Origin: Caldifarciminota bacterium UBA3079
GTDB taxonomy: Bacteria > Hydrothermota > Tepidihabitantia > Tepidihabitantales > Tepidihabitantaceae
Direction: 5' to 3'
Length of the DNA stretch: 7,967 nucleotides
Assembly (NCBI GenBank): GCA_002366635.1
Contig: DFBN01000071.1
Coordinates: 881-8,847 of the forward strand
In this document: piece by piece, positions 1-6,116 of the stretch
Numbering within the stretch: the first letter of the stretch is position 1
Layout: the number at the start of each line of letters is the position of its first letter
Notes under the pieces: model-generated
The model's database searches: none
The model's input: the letters and a program-made list of their open reading frames with translations, nothing else
What the model was told of the DNA's origin: nothing
Made by a program: the position numbers and the translations under genes

Positions 1-802
<802 letters not shown>

Positions 803-809
<7 letters not shown>

Positions 810-818
810 AAATCTTGG
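803..818 (-). other. hairpin across the 16S 5' boundary
   Basis: On the minus strand CCAAG and CTTGG pair perfectly across a six-base loop (ATTTTG). The hairpin straddles the predicted mature 16S 5' end at 809. It could be a leader or processing structure of the pre-rRNA. The stem is only 5 bp, so it may be chance, and the mature gene could use its right arm in another fold. Confidence 0.35.
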
Positions 819-862
819 AAATGAATTGGCATAGCCCGGACACGCTTTGGGTTACATCCGAA

Positions 863-875
863 TTATCAAAGAGCA
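863..875 (-). promoter_or_regulatory. boxA antitermination element of the rRNA leader
   Basis: The minus strand reads TGCTCTTTGATAA, very close to the rRNA boxA known from E. coli (TGCTCTTTAACAA). It sits about 10-20 nt after the expected transcription start and about 55 nt before the 16S 5' end. In characterised bacteria boxA RNA is bound by NusB-NusE (S10) and allows RNA polymerase to resist Rho-dependent termination in untranslated rRNA. Its position and sequence make that role likely here. Confidence 0.8.
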
Positions 876-891
876 ATACTTCTGTATCTTT

Positions 892-919
892 AGCATATTA
901 AAAAGATTGCCGTTGTCAA
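892..919 (-). promoter_or_regulatory. sigma70-type promoter of the rRNA operon
   Basis: On the minus strand a perfect -35 TTGACA (914-919) is followed after 16 bp by TATGCT (892-897). Transcription should begin near 885, giving a leader of about 75 nt to the 16S 5' end and placing boxA just inside the transcript. The spacer is T-rich next to the -10. The promoter lies 111 nt beyond the end of the FmdB-type gene. I see no clear terminator between that gene and the promoter, so some upstream read-through is possible. Confidence 0.8.
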
Positions 920-1030
920 TATCGGTCAGCACTCCAGACCCCGTCATATCTTCTGAAATATCGGACAATTAGCAAACCGACCAGAAAATTCTTCTCTAAC
1001 TTGTTAAGGGGGGCTCTGAATTCCAGACCT

Positions 1031-1264
1031 TCATCTCGCCTTGCCCTTTCCGATGTCCGAACGATTGCTTCTGGGGCTGCGTTTGTAATCGGTTTCGTAG
1101 AACCCTGACCCCTTGAATATCAATCCGGCTCCGCCAGACACAATTTGCTCGACAGTTCCCTTGGCCTTGCATTTTGGGCAGTCTTTGATTGGAGGGTCAA
1201 CAATTCTCTGGAAAACTTCAAACCGGTATCCACACTTCTTGCAATGATATTGGTAAGTAGGCAT
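1031..1264 (-). CDS. FmdB-family zinc-ribbon protein
   Basis: This is a 77-residue protein with two CxxC pairs (C8/C11 and C29/C32) that should bind one zinc ion as a zinc ribbon. The N-terminus MPTYQYHCKKCG and the block GLIFKGSGFYETDYKR (47-62) are hallmarks of the FmdB putative regulatory protein family. The C-terminus is basic and low-complexity, likely disordered. The family is widespread and named after a formamidase-operon regulator, but its molecular function is poorly known. The ATG at 1264 is preferred because proteins of this family begin MPxYxYxC; a TTG one codon earlier is less likely. No Shine-Dalgarno is visible before it. The start lies 12 nt beyond the hairpin after groEL, so it may be expressed by read-through from groESL. 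The product is probably cytoplasmic. Confidence 0.88.
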   Translation of the reverse strand: MPTYQYHCKKCGYRFEVFQRIVDPPIKDCPKCKAKGTVEQIVSGGAGLIFKGSGFYETDYKRSPRSNRSDIGKGKAR

Positions 1265-1276
1265 CAACTAAACGAA

Positions 1277-1309
1277 AACAGGGGGTGAAAAAACTCTCCA
1301 CCCCCTGTT
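1277..1309 (-). terminator. hairpin terminator or attenuator after groEL
   Basis: A perfect 11-bp inverted repeat (1277-1287 and 1299-1309) encloses an 11-nt loop. It starts 10 nt after the groEL stop codon. In the minus-strand transcript the stem is AACAGGGGGTG with its complement, followed by a T-rich but interrupted run (TTCGTTT). The weak U-tract suggests partial termination, mRNA 3'-end protection, or both. Reading the plus strand there is no U-tract, which supports a minus-strand role. The FmdB-type gene begins only 12 nt after the structure. Confidence 0.75.
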
Positions 1310-1319
1310 ATTCCGAAGT

Positions 1320-2978
1320 TTAGTACTCGCCACCGTAGCCACCGGCACCGGCACCAGGCGGCATGGGTGGTGTCTTTTCTTTCTCAGGCTTCTCGGTGAT
1401 TGCGCATTCGGTAGTGACCATCAGCCCGGCAACGCTGGCCGCATTCTGCAGTGCGGCACGGGTCACTTTTGTCGGGTCGATAATTCCAGACTCGAACATA
1501 TCAACATACTCCATCGTTTCACAGTTGAAACCGACGCCATCCTTTCCGACCTTCACCTTCTCGAATACAATCGAACCATCCACACCAGCATTTGAGGCAA
1601 GCTGCCGGATCGGCTCCTCCAGTGCTCGCTTGACGATGTTGATACCGATACCTTCATCGCCATTGGATTTCATCTTCTCAAGAACTGGAATGCATTGCAC
1701 CAAAGCAACACCGCCACCAGGAACCACTCCTTCTTCGACAGCGGCCCGAGTTGCATGAAGTGCGTCCTCAACAAGCGCCTTCTTCGCCTTCATCTCCACC
1801 TCGGTAGCAGCACCGACATTGACTACCGCAACACCACCGGCCAGTTTTGCAAGCCGCTCCTGTAGTTTTTCCTTATCGTAATCAGACTTGGTTTCTTCAA
1901 TCTGCTTGCGAATCTGCTCAATACGAGCAGTGATGTCTTCTTTCTTGCCGACGCCCTCGACGATAGTGGTATTTTCCTTGTCGATAACAACGCGCTTCGT
2001 AATACCCATATCACCAATCTGGACATTCTCGAGCTTAATCCCGAGGTCTTCGGAAATCAGCTTGCCGCCAGTCAGTGCCGCAATATCTTCAAGCATCGCC
2101 CGTCGCCGGTCTCCGTAACCGGGCGCCTTGACCGCACAGCAACGCAGGGTGCCCTTAATATGGTTCACCACAAGACCAGCCAGTGCATCGCCCTCGACAT
2201 CTTCGGCAATAACGAGTATCGGTTGCCCTTTCTGGGCAACTTTCTCGAGAACAGGTAGAAGGTCCCGCATCGAAGAGATTTTCTTCTCATAAAGCAGGAC
2301 CAATGCATTCTCAAGAACCGCCTCCATCTTCGGAGTTTGCGGGGTGGTCGTGCCCGGTTTGAGCGCAAAGTAAGGGGAGAGATACCCACGGTCGAACTGC
2401 ATACCTTCTACCACTTCAAGTGAAGTCTCCATGGACTTGGCCTCTTCAACCGTGATAACGCCTTCCTTACCCACTTTCTCCATCGCGTCTGCGATAAGAT
2501 TGCCTATTTCCTTGTCGTTGTTTGCTGAAATGGACGCAACCTGCTGGATTGCTTCGCGGCCCGTGGACTCTTTGGACATTCTCTTGAGCTCACCGGCCGC
2601 GGCCACTACCGCTTTATCGACGCCACGCTTCACTGCCATTGCATTAGCACCAGCGGCCACTACCTTCAGACCCTCGCGATATATTGCCTCGGCCAGAATC
2701 GTTGCAGTAGTGGTTCCATCACCGGCCACATCCGAGGTCTTGGACGCCACTTCTTTTATCATCTGTGCGCCCATGTTCTCGAACTTATCCTCAAGCTCAA
2801 CTTCTTTGGCGACGGTAACTCCATCTTTGGTAATGGTCGGCGCGCCCCACTTCTTATCGATAATCACATTGCGGCCCTTAGGACCCAGAGTTACCTTGAC
2901 CGCATGGGCCAGTTGTTGGGCACCGTGCATGATAGCACGTCTTGCTTCATCCTCAAATTTTAAGTCTTTTGCCGGCAT
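1320..2978 (-). CDS. groEL: GroEL (Cpn60) type I chaperonin
   Basis: This 552-residue protein is collinear with E. coli GroEL along its full length. It is the ATP-driven double-ring chaperonin that encloses unfolded proteins with the GroES lid in the cytoplasm. Visible motifs include the nucleotide site LGPKGRN (31-37), GDGTTTAT (86-93, with the Asp87 equivalent), [15 protein letters not shown] (190-204) in the apical part, [17 protein letters not shown] (366-382), the ATPase aspartate in [15 protein letters not shown] (D405), and DPTKVTR (501-507). The ATG at 2978 is chosen because AGGAGG lies seven bases upstream; the in-frame GTG at 2984 would overlap that site. It follows groES with a 12-bp gap. 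The tail is unusual: the last 20 residues are Pro/Gly-rich and end GGYGGEY instead of GGM repeats. Confidence 0.98.
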   Translation of the reverse strand: MPAKDLKFEDEARRAIMHGAQQLAHAVKVTLGPKGRNVIIDKKWGAPTITKDGVTVAKEVELEDKFENMGAQMIKEVASKTSDVAGDGTTTATILAEAIYREGLKVVAAGANAMAVKRGVDKAVVAAAGELKRMSKESTGREAIQQVASISANNDKEIGNLIADAMEKVGKEGVITVEEAKSMETSLEVVEGMQFDRGYLSPYFALKPGTTTPQTPKMEAVLENALVLLYEKKISSMRDLLPVLEKVAQKGQPILVIAEDVEGDALAGLVVNHIKGTLRCCAVKAPGYGDRRRAMLEDIAALTGGKLISEDLGIKLENVQIGDMGITKRVVIDKENTTIVEGVGKKEDITARIEQIRKQIEETKSDYDKEKLQERLAKLAGGVAVVNVGAATEVEMKAKKALVEDALHATRAAVEEGVVPGGGVALVQCIPVLEKMKSNGDEGIGINIVKRALEEPIRQLASNAGVDGSIVFEKVKVGKDGVGFNCETMEYVDMFESGIIDPTKVTRAALQNAASVAGLMVTTECAITEKPEKEKTPPMPPGAGAGGYGGEY

Positions 2979-2990
2979 TCTCACTCCTCC

Positions 2991-3284
2991 TTACTTTTCT
3001 TTTTCCACAACTGCCAGGACATCGTCCTCGCGCATTATCAAATACTCCTTGTCATCAACGCGAATTTCGCTGCCCGAGTATTTACCGAAGAGAATAAGGT
3101 CACCTTTTTTGACATCCATCGGAATCCGCTTTCCGCTGTCATCAACCTTTCCAGACCCAACCGCAATCACTTTACCCTTCTGGGGTTTCTCCTTCGCGGT
3201 ATCAGGAATAATAATACCGCCTTTCATTTCCTCTTCTTTGATTCTTTCGACCAGGATTCTATCCTGTAGTGGTTTCACCTGCAT
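2991..3284 (-). CDS. groES: GroES (Cpn10) co-chaperonin
   Basis: This 97-residue protein has the normal length of the family. It forms the heptameric lid that closes the GroEL chamber. The N-terminus [13 protein letters not shown] (3-15), the mobile loop with [15 protein letters not shown] (21-35) that contacts Gro[12 protein letters not shown] (37-46), [17 protein letters not shown] (58-74) and the [14 protein letters not shown]-terminal strand are all characteristic. The start is supported by AAGGAGG four bases upstream of the ATG. It is the first gene of a groES-groEL operon with a 12-bp intergenic gap that contains the groEL ribosome site. The region upstream has no CIRCE element that I can find. 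Confidence 0.98.
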   Translation of the reverse strand: MQVKPLQDRILVERIKEEEMKGGIIIPDTAKEKPQKGKVIAVGSGKVDDSGKRIPMDVKKGDLILFGKYSGSEIRVDDKEYLIMREDDVLAVVEKEK

Positions 3285-3528
3285 AACTCCTCCTTAAATT
3301 CCAGCCATAACATCATCCAGCCGCTCGCACCTCAATCCGGATACCTTATTCTCGGTGGTGCAAGCTGTAAATCGGCGTCCCGGTCAAATAACGCTCAGCA
3401 GACGCCACAAAGGTCCCCTTTACCCCCAGAACCAATCCGCTCTCTGGTTAACTTAGACGCCACTAATCCGCATTAGGATTCCGGCAACTCTGACCATCAA
3501 AAGACCCTCAGACTGTCTTCCCGGTTTG
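3285..3528. other. non-coding region upstream of groES with small repeats
   Basis: No gene is supported here. The stretch contains a 14-bp dyad CTAATCCGCATTAG (3463-3476) and a 9-bp direct repeat AGACGCCAC (3400-3408 and 3455-3463), one copy touching the dyad. It also holds an 8-bp palindrome ATCCGGAT at about 3336-3343. I searched for the HrcA CIRCE element (TTAGCACTC, nine bases, GAGTGCTAA) and did not find it. The best sigma70-like candidate on the minus strand is TTGAGG, 17 bp, TGTTAT, ending shortly before the groES ribosome site; it is weak. The groESL control signals must be here, but I cannot identify them firmly. Confidence 0.4.
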
Positions 3529-3551
3529 TAAGCCTTCAAAAAGGAGGCTTA
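3529..3551. other. hairpin downstream of tRNA-Val
   Basis: TAAGCCTTC (3529-3537) can pair with GGAGGCTTA (3543-3551) around an AAAAA loop, giving nine pairs with one G-U on the plus strand. In the minus-strand transcript the outer seven pairs form and one A-C mismatch follows. It begins 8 nt after the tRNA 3' end, with a TTTT stretch between. There is no U-tract after the stem in either direction, so a tRNA trailer or processing structure is more likely than a classical terminator. Confidence 0.4.
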
Positions 3552-3559
3552 AGGGAAAA

Positions 3560-3633
3560 TGGGCGATATCTGATTTGAACAGATGACCTCCTCCTTGTAA
3601 GGGAGGCGCTCTAGCCAGCTGAGCTAATCGCCC
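3560..3633 (-). tRNA. tRNA-Val (anticodon TAC)
   Basis: The 74-nt minus-strand sequence folds as a complete cloverleaf. The acceptor stem is GGGCGAT with ATCGCCC, the D arm GCTC with GAGC, the anticodon stem CCTCC with GGAGG around the loop CTTACAA, and the T arm ATCTG with CAGAT around TTCAAAT. The loop gives anticodon TAC, reading GUA and other GUN valine codons. The discriminator base is A. The 3' CCA is not encoded (TTTT follows), so a CCA-adding enzyme is needed. The 5' end lies only 9 nt after the -10 box, so the primary transcript has almost no leader. Confidence 0.97.
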
Positions 3634-3642
3634 TCCTTTTGA

Positions 3643-3670
3643 ATTATATAATACAGAGCCGGACTGTCAA
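3643..3670 (-). promoter_or_regulatory. consensus sigma70 promoter of tRNA-Val
   Basis: On the minus strand both hexamers match consensus exactly: TTGACA (3665-3670), 16-bp spacer, TATAAT (3643-3648). The start site should fall two or three bases before the tRNA 5' end at 3633. The -35 box faces the -35 of a plus-strand promoter across an 18-bp GC-rich gap. Confidence 0.9.
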
Positions 3671-3695
3671 CGGGCGGGCCGGCACAGGTTGACAG
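3664..3695. repeat. 8-bp inverted repeat formed by back-to-back -35 boxes
   Basis: CTGTCAAC (3664-3671) and GTTGACAG (3688-3695) are perfect inverted copies separated by 16 bp of G/C-rich DNA. Each arm contains one TTGACA -35 hexamer plus one flanking base on each side. Much of the symmetry is explained by the two divergent -35 elements, but the extra matching bases make it a possible operator as well. Confidence 0.6.
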
Positions 3696-3716
3696 CACTG
3701 CTCATCAGCCTATGCT
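3689..3716 (+). promoter_or_regulatory. sigma70-type promoter toward the OsmC-family gene
   Basis: TTGACA (3689-3694) is followed after 16 bp by TATGCT (3711-3716), the same hexamers and spacing as the rRNA promoter in this window. The start site would be near 3723, leaving about 220 nt before the OsmC-family start codon. This transcript would include the short aldehyde-dehydrogenase-like frame at 3741-3917. Confidence 0.65.
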
Positions 3717-3740
3717 GTATCCAGAAATAGAAAACCAACA

Positions 3741-3917
3741 ATGGATTCACCGACCAGTCAGCTCATCAAGATGAAACCGTGGCATCAGCCGAGAACGATT
3801 TTGACTGCTCTTGGCCACATCCTTACCCAAAGGGCTGAAGATTTCACCAATACTATTATCAAGGAATCGGGCAAACCAAGGAGGTACGCTATGATATCAT
3901 TAAATCTCGGCCCGTAG
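3741..3917 (+). pseudogene. possible aldehyde dehydrogenase remnant (58 codons)
   Basis: An ATG-to-TAG frame of 58 residues lies between the promoter and the OsmC-family gene. Residues 18-50 (RTILTALGHILTQR, then AEDFTNTIIKESGKPRRYA) resemble the region of NAD(P)-dependent aldehyde dehydrogenases with the pattern R..IL...a.lL..R..ela.lI..E.GKP...A, normally near residue 60-100 of a protein of about 480. Nothing of the cofactor or catalytic cysteine regions follows, and similarity ends just before the stop. No Shine-Dalgarno precedes the ATG. I infer a decayed fragment. It could instead be a translated leader peptide or a chance frame. The similarity is by eye only. Confidence 0.35.
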
Positions 3918-3946
3918 GCAGAACTTTCAAATCAAAAGGAGAAAAT

Positions 3947-4372
3947 ATGGCCGCACAAGCAAAGGCACGCTGGACCGGTCAAGGCTTGCAGTTCATCGCC
4001 TCAAGCTGGTCCAACCACGGTCTTACAATGGATGCTTCAGAGAAAGTTGGTGGCACCGACACCGGTCCCAGACCAATGGAAGTGCTTCTCTTCAGTCTGG
4101 CCGGCTGCACTGGTATGGATGTTGTTTCCCTGCTCAAGAAAATGCATGTGGATTTCACCGGACTCGAAATCAATATTCAGGCCGAAATGGCAGACAAGCA
4201 TCCAAAAGTCTATACCAGAATCGACCTCGAATATGTCGTCACCGGCCACAATATCGACAAAATCAAACTCAAAAAAGCAATAGATTTGTCCCAGAAGAAG
4301 TACTGCCCGGTTTCAGAAATGCTTCGCAAGCACTGCCCGGTCAACTATTTATATCGGACAGTAGAAACCTGA
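3947..4372 (+). CDS. OsmC family protein (YhfA-like subgroup)
   Basis: This 141-residue protein has the OsmC/Ohr fold signatures. GTDTGPRPMEVLLFSLAGCTGMDVVSLLKKM (36-66) carries the first redox cysteine C54, and KKYCPVSEML (117-126) the second, C120. In characterised family members (Ohr, OsmC) these two cysteines reduce organic peroxides in the cytoplasm; the YhfA-type subgroup is less well understood. The GPRPME and AGCTGMDV wording fits that subgroup better than Ohr. A third cysteine, C130, sits in a near repeat (KHCPV) ten residues after KYCPV. AAAGGAG lies suitably upstream of the ATG. It is alone between a promoter about 230 bp upstream and the membrane glycosyltransferase gene 65 bp downstream, which it may share a transcript with. 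Confidence 0.92.
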   Translation: MAAQAKARWTGQGLQFIASSWSNHGLTMDASEKVGGTDTGPRPMEVLLFSLAGCTGMDVVSLLKKMHVDFTGLEINIQAEMADKHPKVYTRIDLEYVVTGHNIDKIKLKKAIDLSQKKYCPVSEMLRKHCPVNYLYRTVET

Positions 4373-4437
4373 GTATAAATTATCATACGCTACTATACTA
4401 GGTCTGCACAACCAGTTTGTTTGAACTGGAATCGGAA

Positions 4438-6045
4438 ATGACCAGGAATATCCTCATTCTGGTATTCATCTTTCTGGCTGTCATTCTCGTTATCAACCCG
4501 AATGGCGATTTCCCGTTGAATGATGACTGGTCCTATGGTCAGGCAGTCAAGAACCTCGTGGGAAAAGGGGAATACTGCCTGTCCAACTGGACCGCAATGC
4601 CGCTTTTTACCCAGGTTTTATGGGGTGCGCTTTTCTCAATCCCTTTCGGGTTCTCTTTCCTTGCTCTGAGGGTTTCAACCCTGGTCATTTCGTTAATCGG
4701 CCTCGTATTCCTTACACTCCTGTTTCAACGAGCAGGAGAAAAAAGGGGACGCTTCCTGCTGCTTGGGCTGCTGACCCTCCTGTTCAACCCGATTTACCTG
4801 GGACTCTCATGCACATTCATGACTGATGTTCATTTCATCGCTTTCTCAATTATCTCGCTTTATCTGCTTGCAACCGGTGTCAAAAAGAAAAGCAACGCCC
4901 TCCTGATTACGGGTATGGCCTTCACGGTTCTAGCCACACTTATCAGACAGATAGGCCTGCTCATACCATTGGCCTTCGGCTTTGGCTACCTGACTCGCGG
5001 AAAACCGAACGGGAAAAAAATCGCACTGACCGCTGGATTCCTGCTATTCACCATCGCGGCATTCTTTGTCTACGAAAAATGGCTTGAAGCACATTGTGGT
5101 CTGCCTACTGCTTACCATGCCAATACCGACAGAATCGCAGCCGCATTTGCTTCAGGACTGCCCGCTATCTCAGTGCAGATAATTAAAAACGTTCTGGTAA
5201 CCTTCAGTTATCTCAGCCTGTTCCTGCTTCCTTTGACAGTACTGATTATCCCTTCTGCCCCGAAAAAGAGGCTCCTATTATTCCTGGGCATCTCAATTGC
5301 CGCACTCACCGCATTCCGGCTTGCTGGATTCGCGCTTCCCGGCAATATCCTCTCAGACAGAGGTATCGGCCCTTTTACACTTAAACATTCCAGGGATTTC
5401 GCATCGTTCTCCGGTTCTCTCTTGTCAAAATGTATCCTTGCTGCTATCACCTTGCTGGGCGGTGGTTTCCTTATCGAAGCCTTATTCAGAATTGCCACCC
5501 GAATAAAAAAGAACTGGTTTGCAATGATGCTCTTTTCTTTGTCAATTCTCTATTTTCTCTCCATTTGTCTGGTGCATCAGTTCGACCGCTACATATTGGT
5601 TTATGTCCCAATCCTCGCGACCCTGATTCTTTTGACAGCCAGGAAACTCAAAATCCCGGAATGGACATTGGCTGTCGGATATGCGATAGTCATTGCTTAC
5701 GGCCTCTTCTCCATATCTGCAGCACATGATTATCTTCTCTGGAACCGCACCCGCTGGCAGGCGACTCATTATCTTACCGACAAACTTTCTATTCCTGCTG
5801 ATAAAATAGATGCCGGCTTTGAATTTAATGGGCTTTATACATATTCTGAAGAATACAAAAAGGAGCCGGGCAAAAGCTGGTGGTGGGTAAAAGACGATAC
5901 TTACATCGTATCATTTGAGCAGCTTGTCGGATACACCGCTATCAAAGAATACCGAATCAGGACTTGGTTACCCGCTGGTATCAGAAATATCTACATCTTG
6001 AAAAAGACTCTGGATTCTTACCGTTCAATTCCCTTGAAAGGATAG
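4438..6045 (+). CDS. polytopic GT-C (ArnT/PMT-like) glycosyltransferase
   Basis: This 535-residue integral membrane protein has about 12 hydrophobic helices, the first at residues 4-20. Immediately after it, GDFPLNDDWSYGQAV (23-37) carries paired acidic residues D29/D30 in the first outside loop, the place of the catalytic Asp in GT-C enzymes that take sugars from polyprenyl phosphate. Further features are TFMTDV (126-131), VHQFDRYILVYVP (379-391) and a soluble tail of about 105 residues (430-535) with FEFNG and the aromatic run GKSWWWVKDD (478-487), probably periplasmic. ATG 4438 is chosen because the first helix begins four residues later; a TTG at 4417 would add seven residues and has no better ribosome site. 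The acceptor is unknown; a surface glycan, lipid or protein is plausible. The gene before it is OsmC-like and has no clear functional link. Confidence 0.75.
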   Translation: MTRNILILVFIFLAVILVINPNGDFPLNDDWSYGQAVKNLVGKGEYCLSNWTAMPLFTQVLWGALFSIPFGFSFLALRVSTLVISLIGLVFLTLLFQRAGEKRGRFLLLGLLTLLFNPIYLGLSCTFMTDVHFIAFSIISLYLLATGVKKKSNALLITGMAFTVLATLIRQIGLLIPLAFGFGYLTRGKPNGKKIALTAGFLLFTIAAFFVYEKWLEAHCGLPTAYHANTDRIAAAFASGLPAISVQIIKNVLVTFSYLSLFLLPLTVLIIPSAPKKRLLLFLGISIAALTAFRLAGFALPGNILSDRGIGPFTLKHSRDFASFSGSLLSKCILAAITLLGGGFLIEALFRIATRIKKNWFAMMLFSLSILYFLSICLVHQFDRYILVYVPILATLILLTARKLKIPEWTLAVGYAIVIAYGLFSISAAHDYLLWNRTRWQATHYLTDKLSIPADKIDAGFEFNGLYTYSEEYKKEPGKSWWWVKDDTYIVSFEQLVGYTAIKEYRIRTWLPAGIRNIYILKKTLDSYRSIPLKG

Positions 6046-6048
6046 CTG

Positions 6049-6076
6049 TTGACCAACACCTGACCGAGTCTATAAT
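6049..6076 (+). promoter_or_regulatory. sigma70-type promoter of the second glycosyltransferase gene
   Basis: TTGACC (6049-6054), exactly 16 bp, then a perfect TATAAT (6071-6076). Transcription would start near 6083 and give a leader of about 34 nt to the TTG start at 6117. The -35 lies only 4 nt after the preceding stop codon, so the downstream gene can be transcribed independently of its neighbour. Confidence 0.75.
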
Positions 6077-6099
6077 CGCTGCAATAGAAATCAGACTCG
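6065..6099. repeat. 7-bp dyad around the -10 box
   Basis: CGAGTCT (6065-6071) and AGACTCG (6093-6099) are perfect inverted copies separated by 21 bp. The left arm overlaps the first base of the -10 box and the right arm lies just after the predicted start site, so a protein bound here would block RNA polymerase. As RNA only the right arm is transcribed, so a transcript hairpin is not expected. It could be a chance repeat. Confidence 0.4.
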
Positions 6100-6105
6100 A
6101 TCATT

Positions 6106-6110
6106 AAGGA
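6106..6110 (+). promoter_or_regulatory. ribosome binding site that supports a TTG start
   Basis: AAGGA ends six bases before TTG 6117 and follows an in-frame TAA directly. This is the main reason to choose TTG rather than the ATG at 6174 or 6192 as the start of the long membrane protein. The extra 19-25 residues are polar and basic, which fits a cytoplasmic N-terminus under the positive-inside rule. Confidence 0.6.
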
Positions 6111-6116
6111 ACGCAA

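Noticed and set aside
2979..2984. GTG start two codons upstream for groEL
   Set aside because: It overlaps the Shine-Dalgarno AGGAGG; the ATG at 2978 has a seven-base spacing and gives the usual M-x-A-K-D N-terminus.
2431..3297. 288-codon plus-strand open frame opposite groES and the 5' part of groEL
   Set aside because: It is exactly antisense to two well-conserved genes, is Ser/Ile/Leu-rich without motifs, and spans both genes and their gap; it reflects the codon structure of groESL.
4394..4399. TATACT as a -10 box before the first glycosyltransferase
   Set aside because: No acceptable -35 hexamer lies 15-19 bp upstream, so an independent promoter is not supported.
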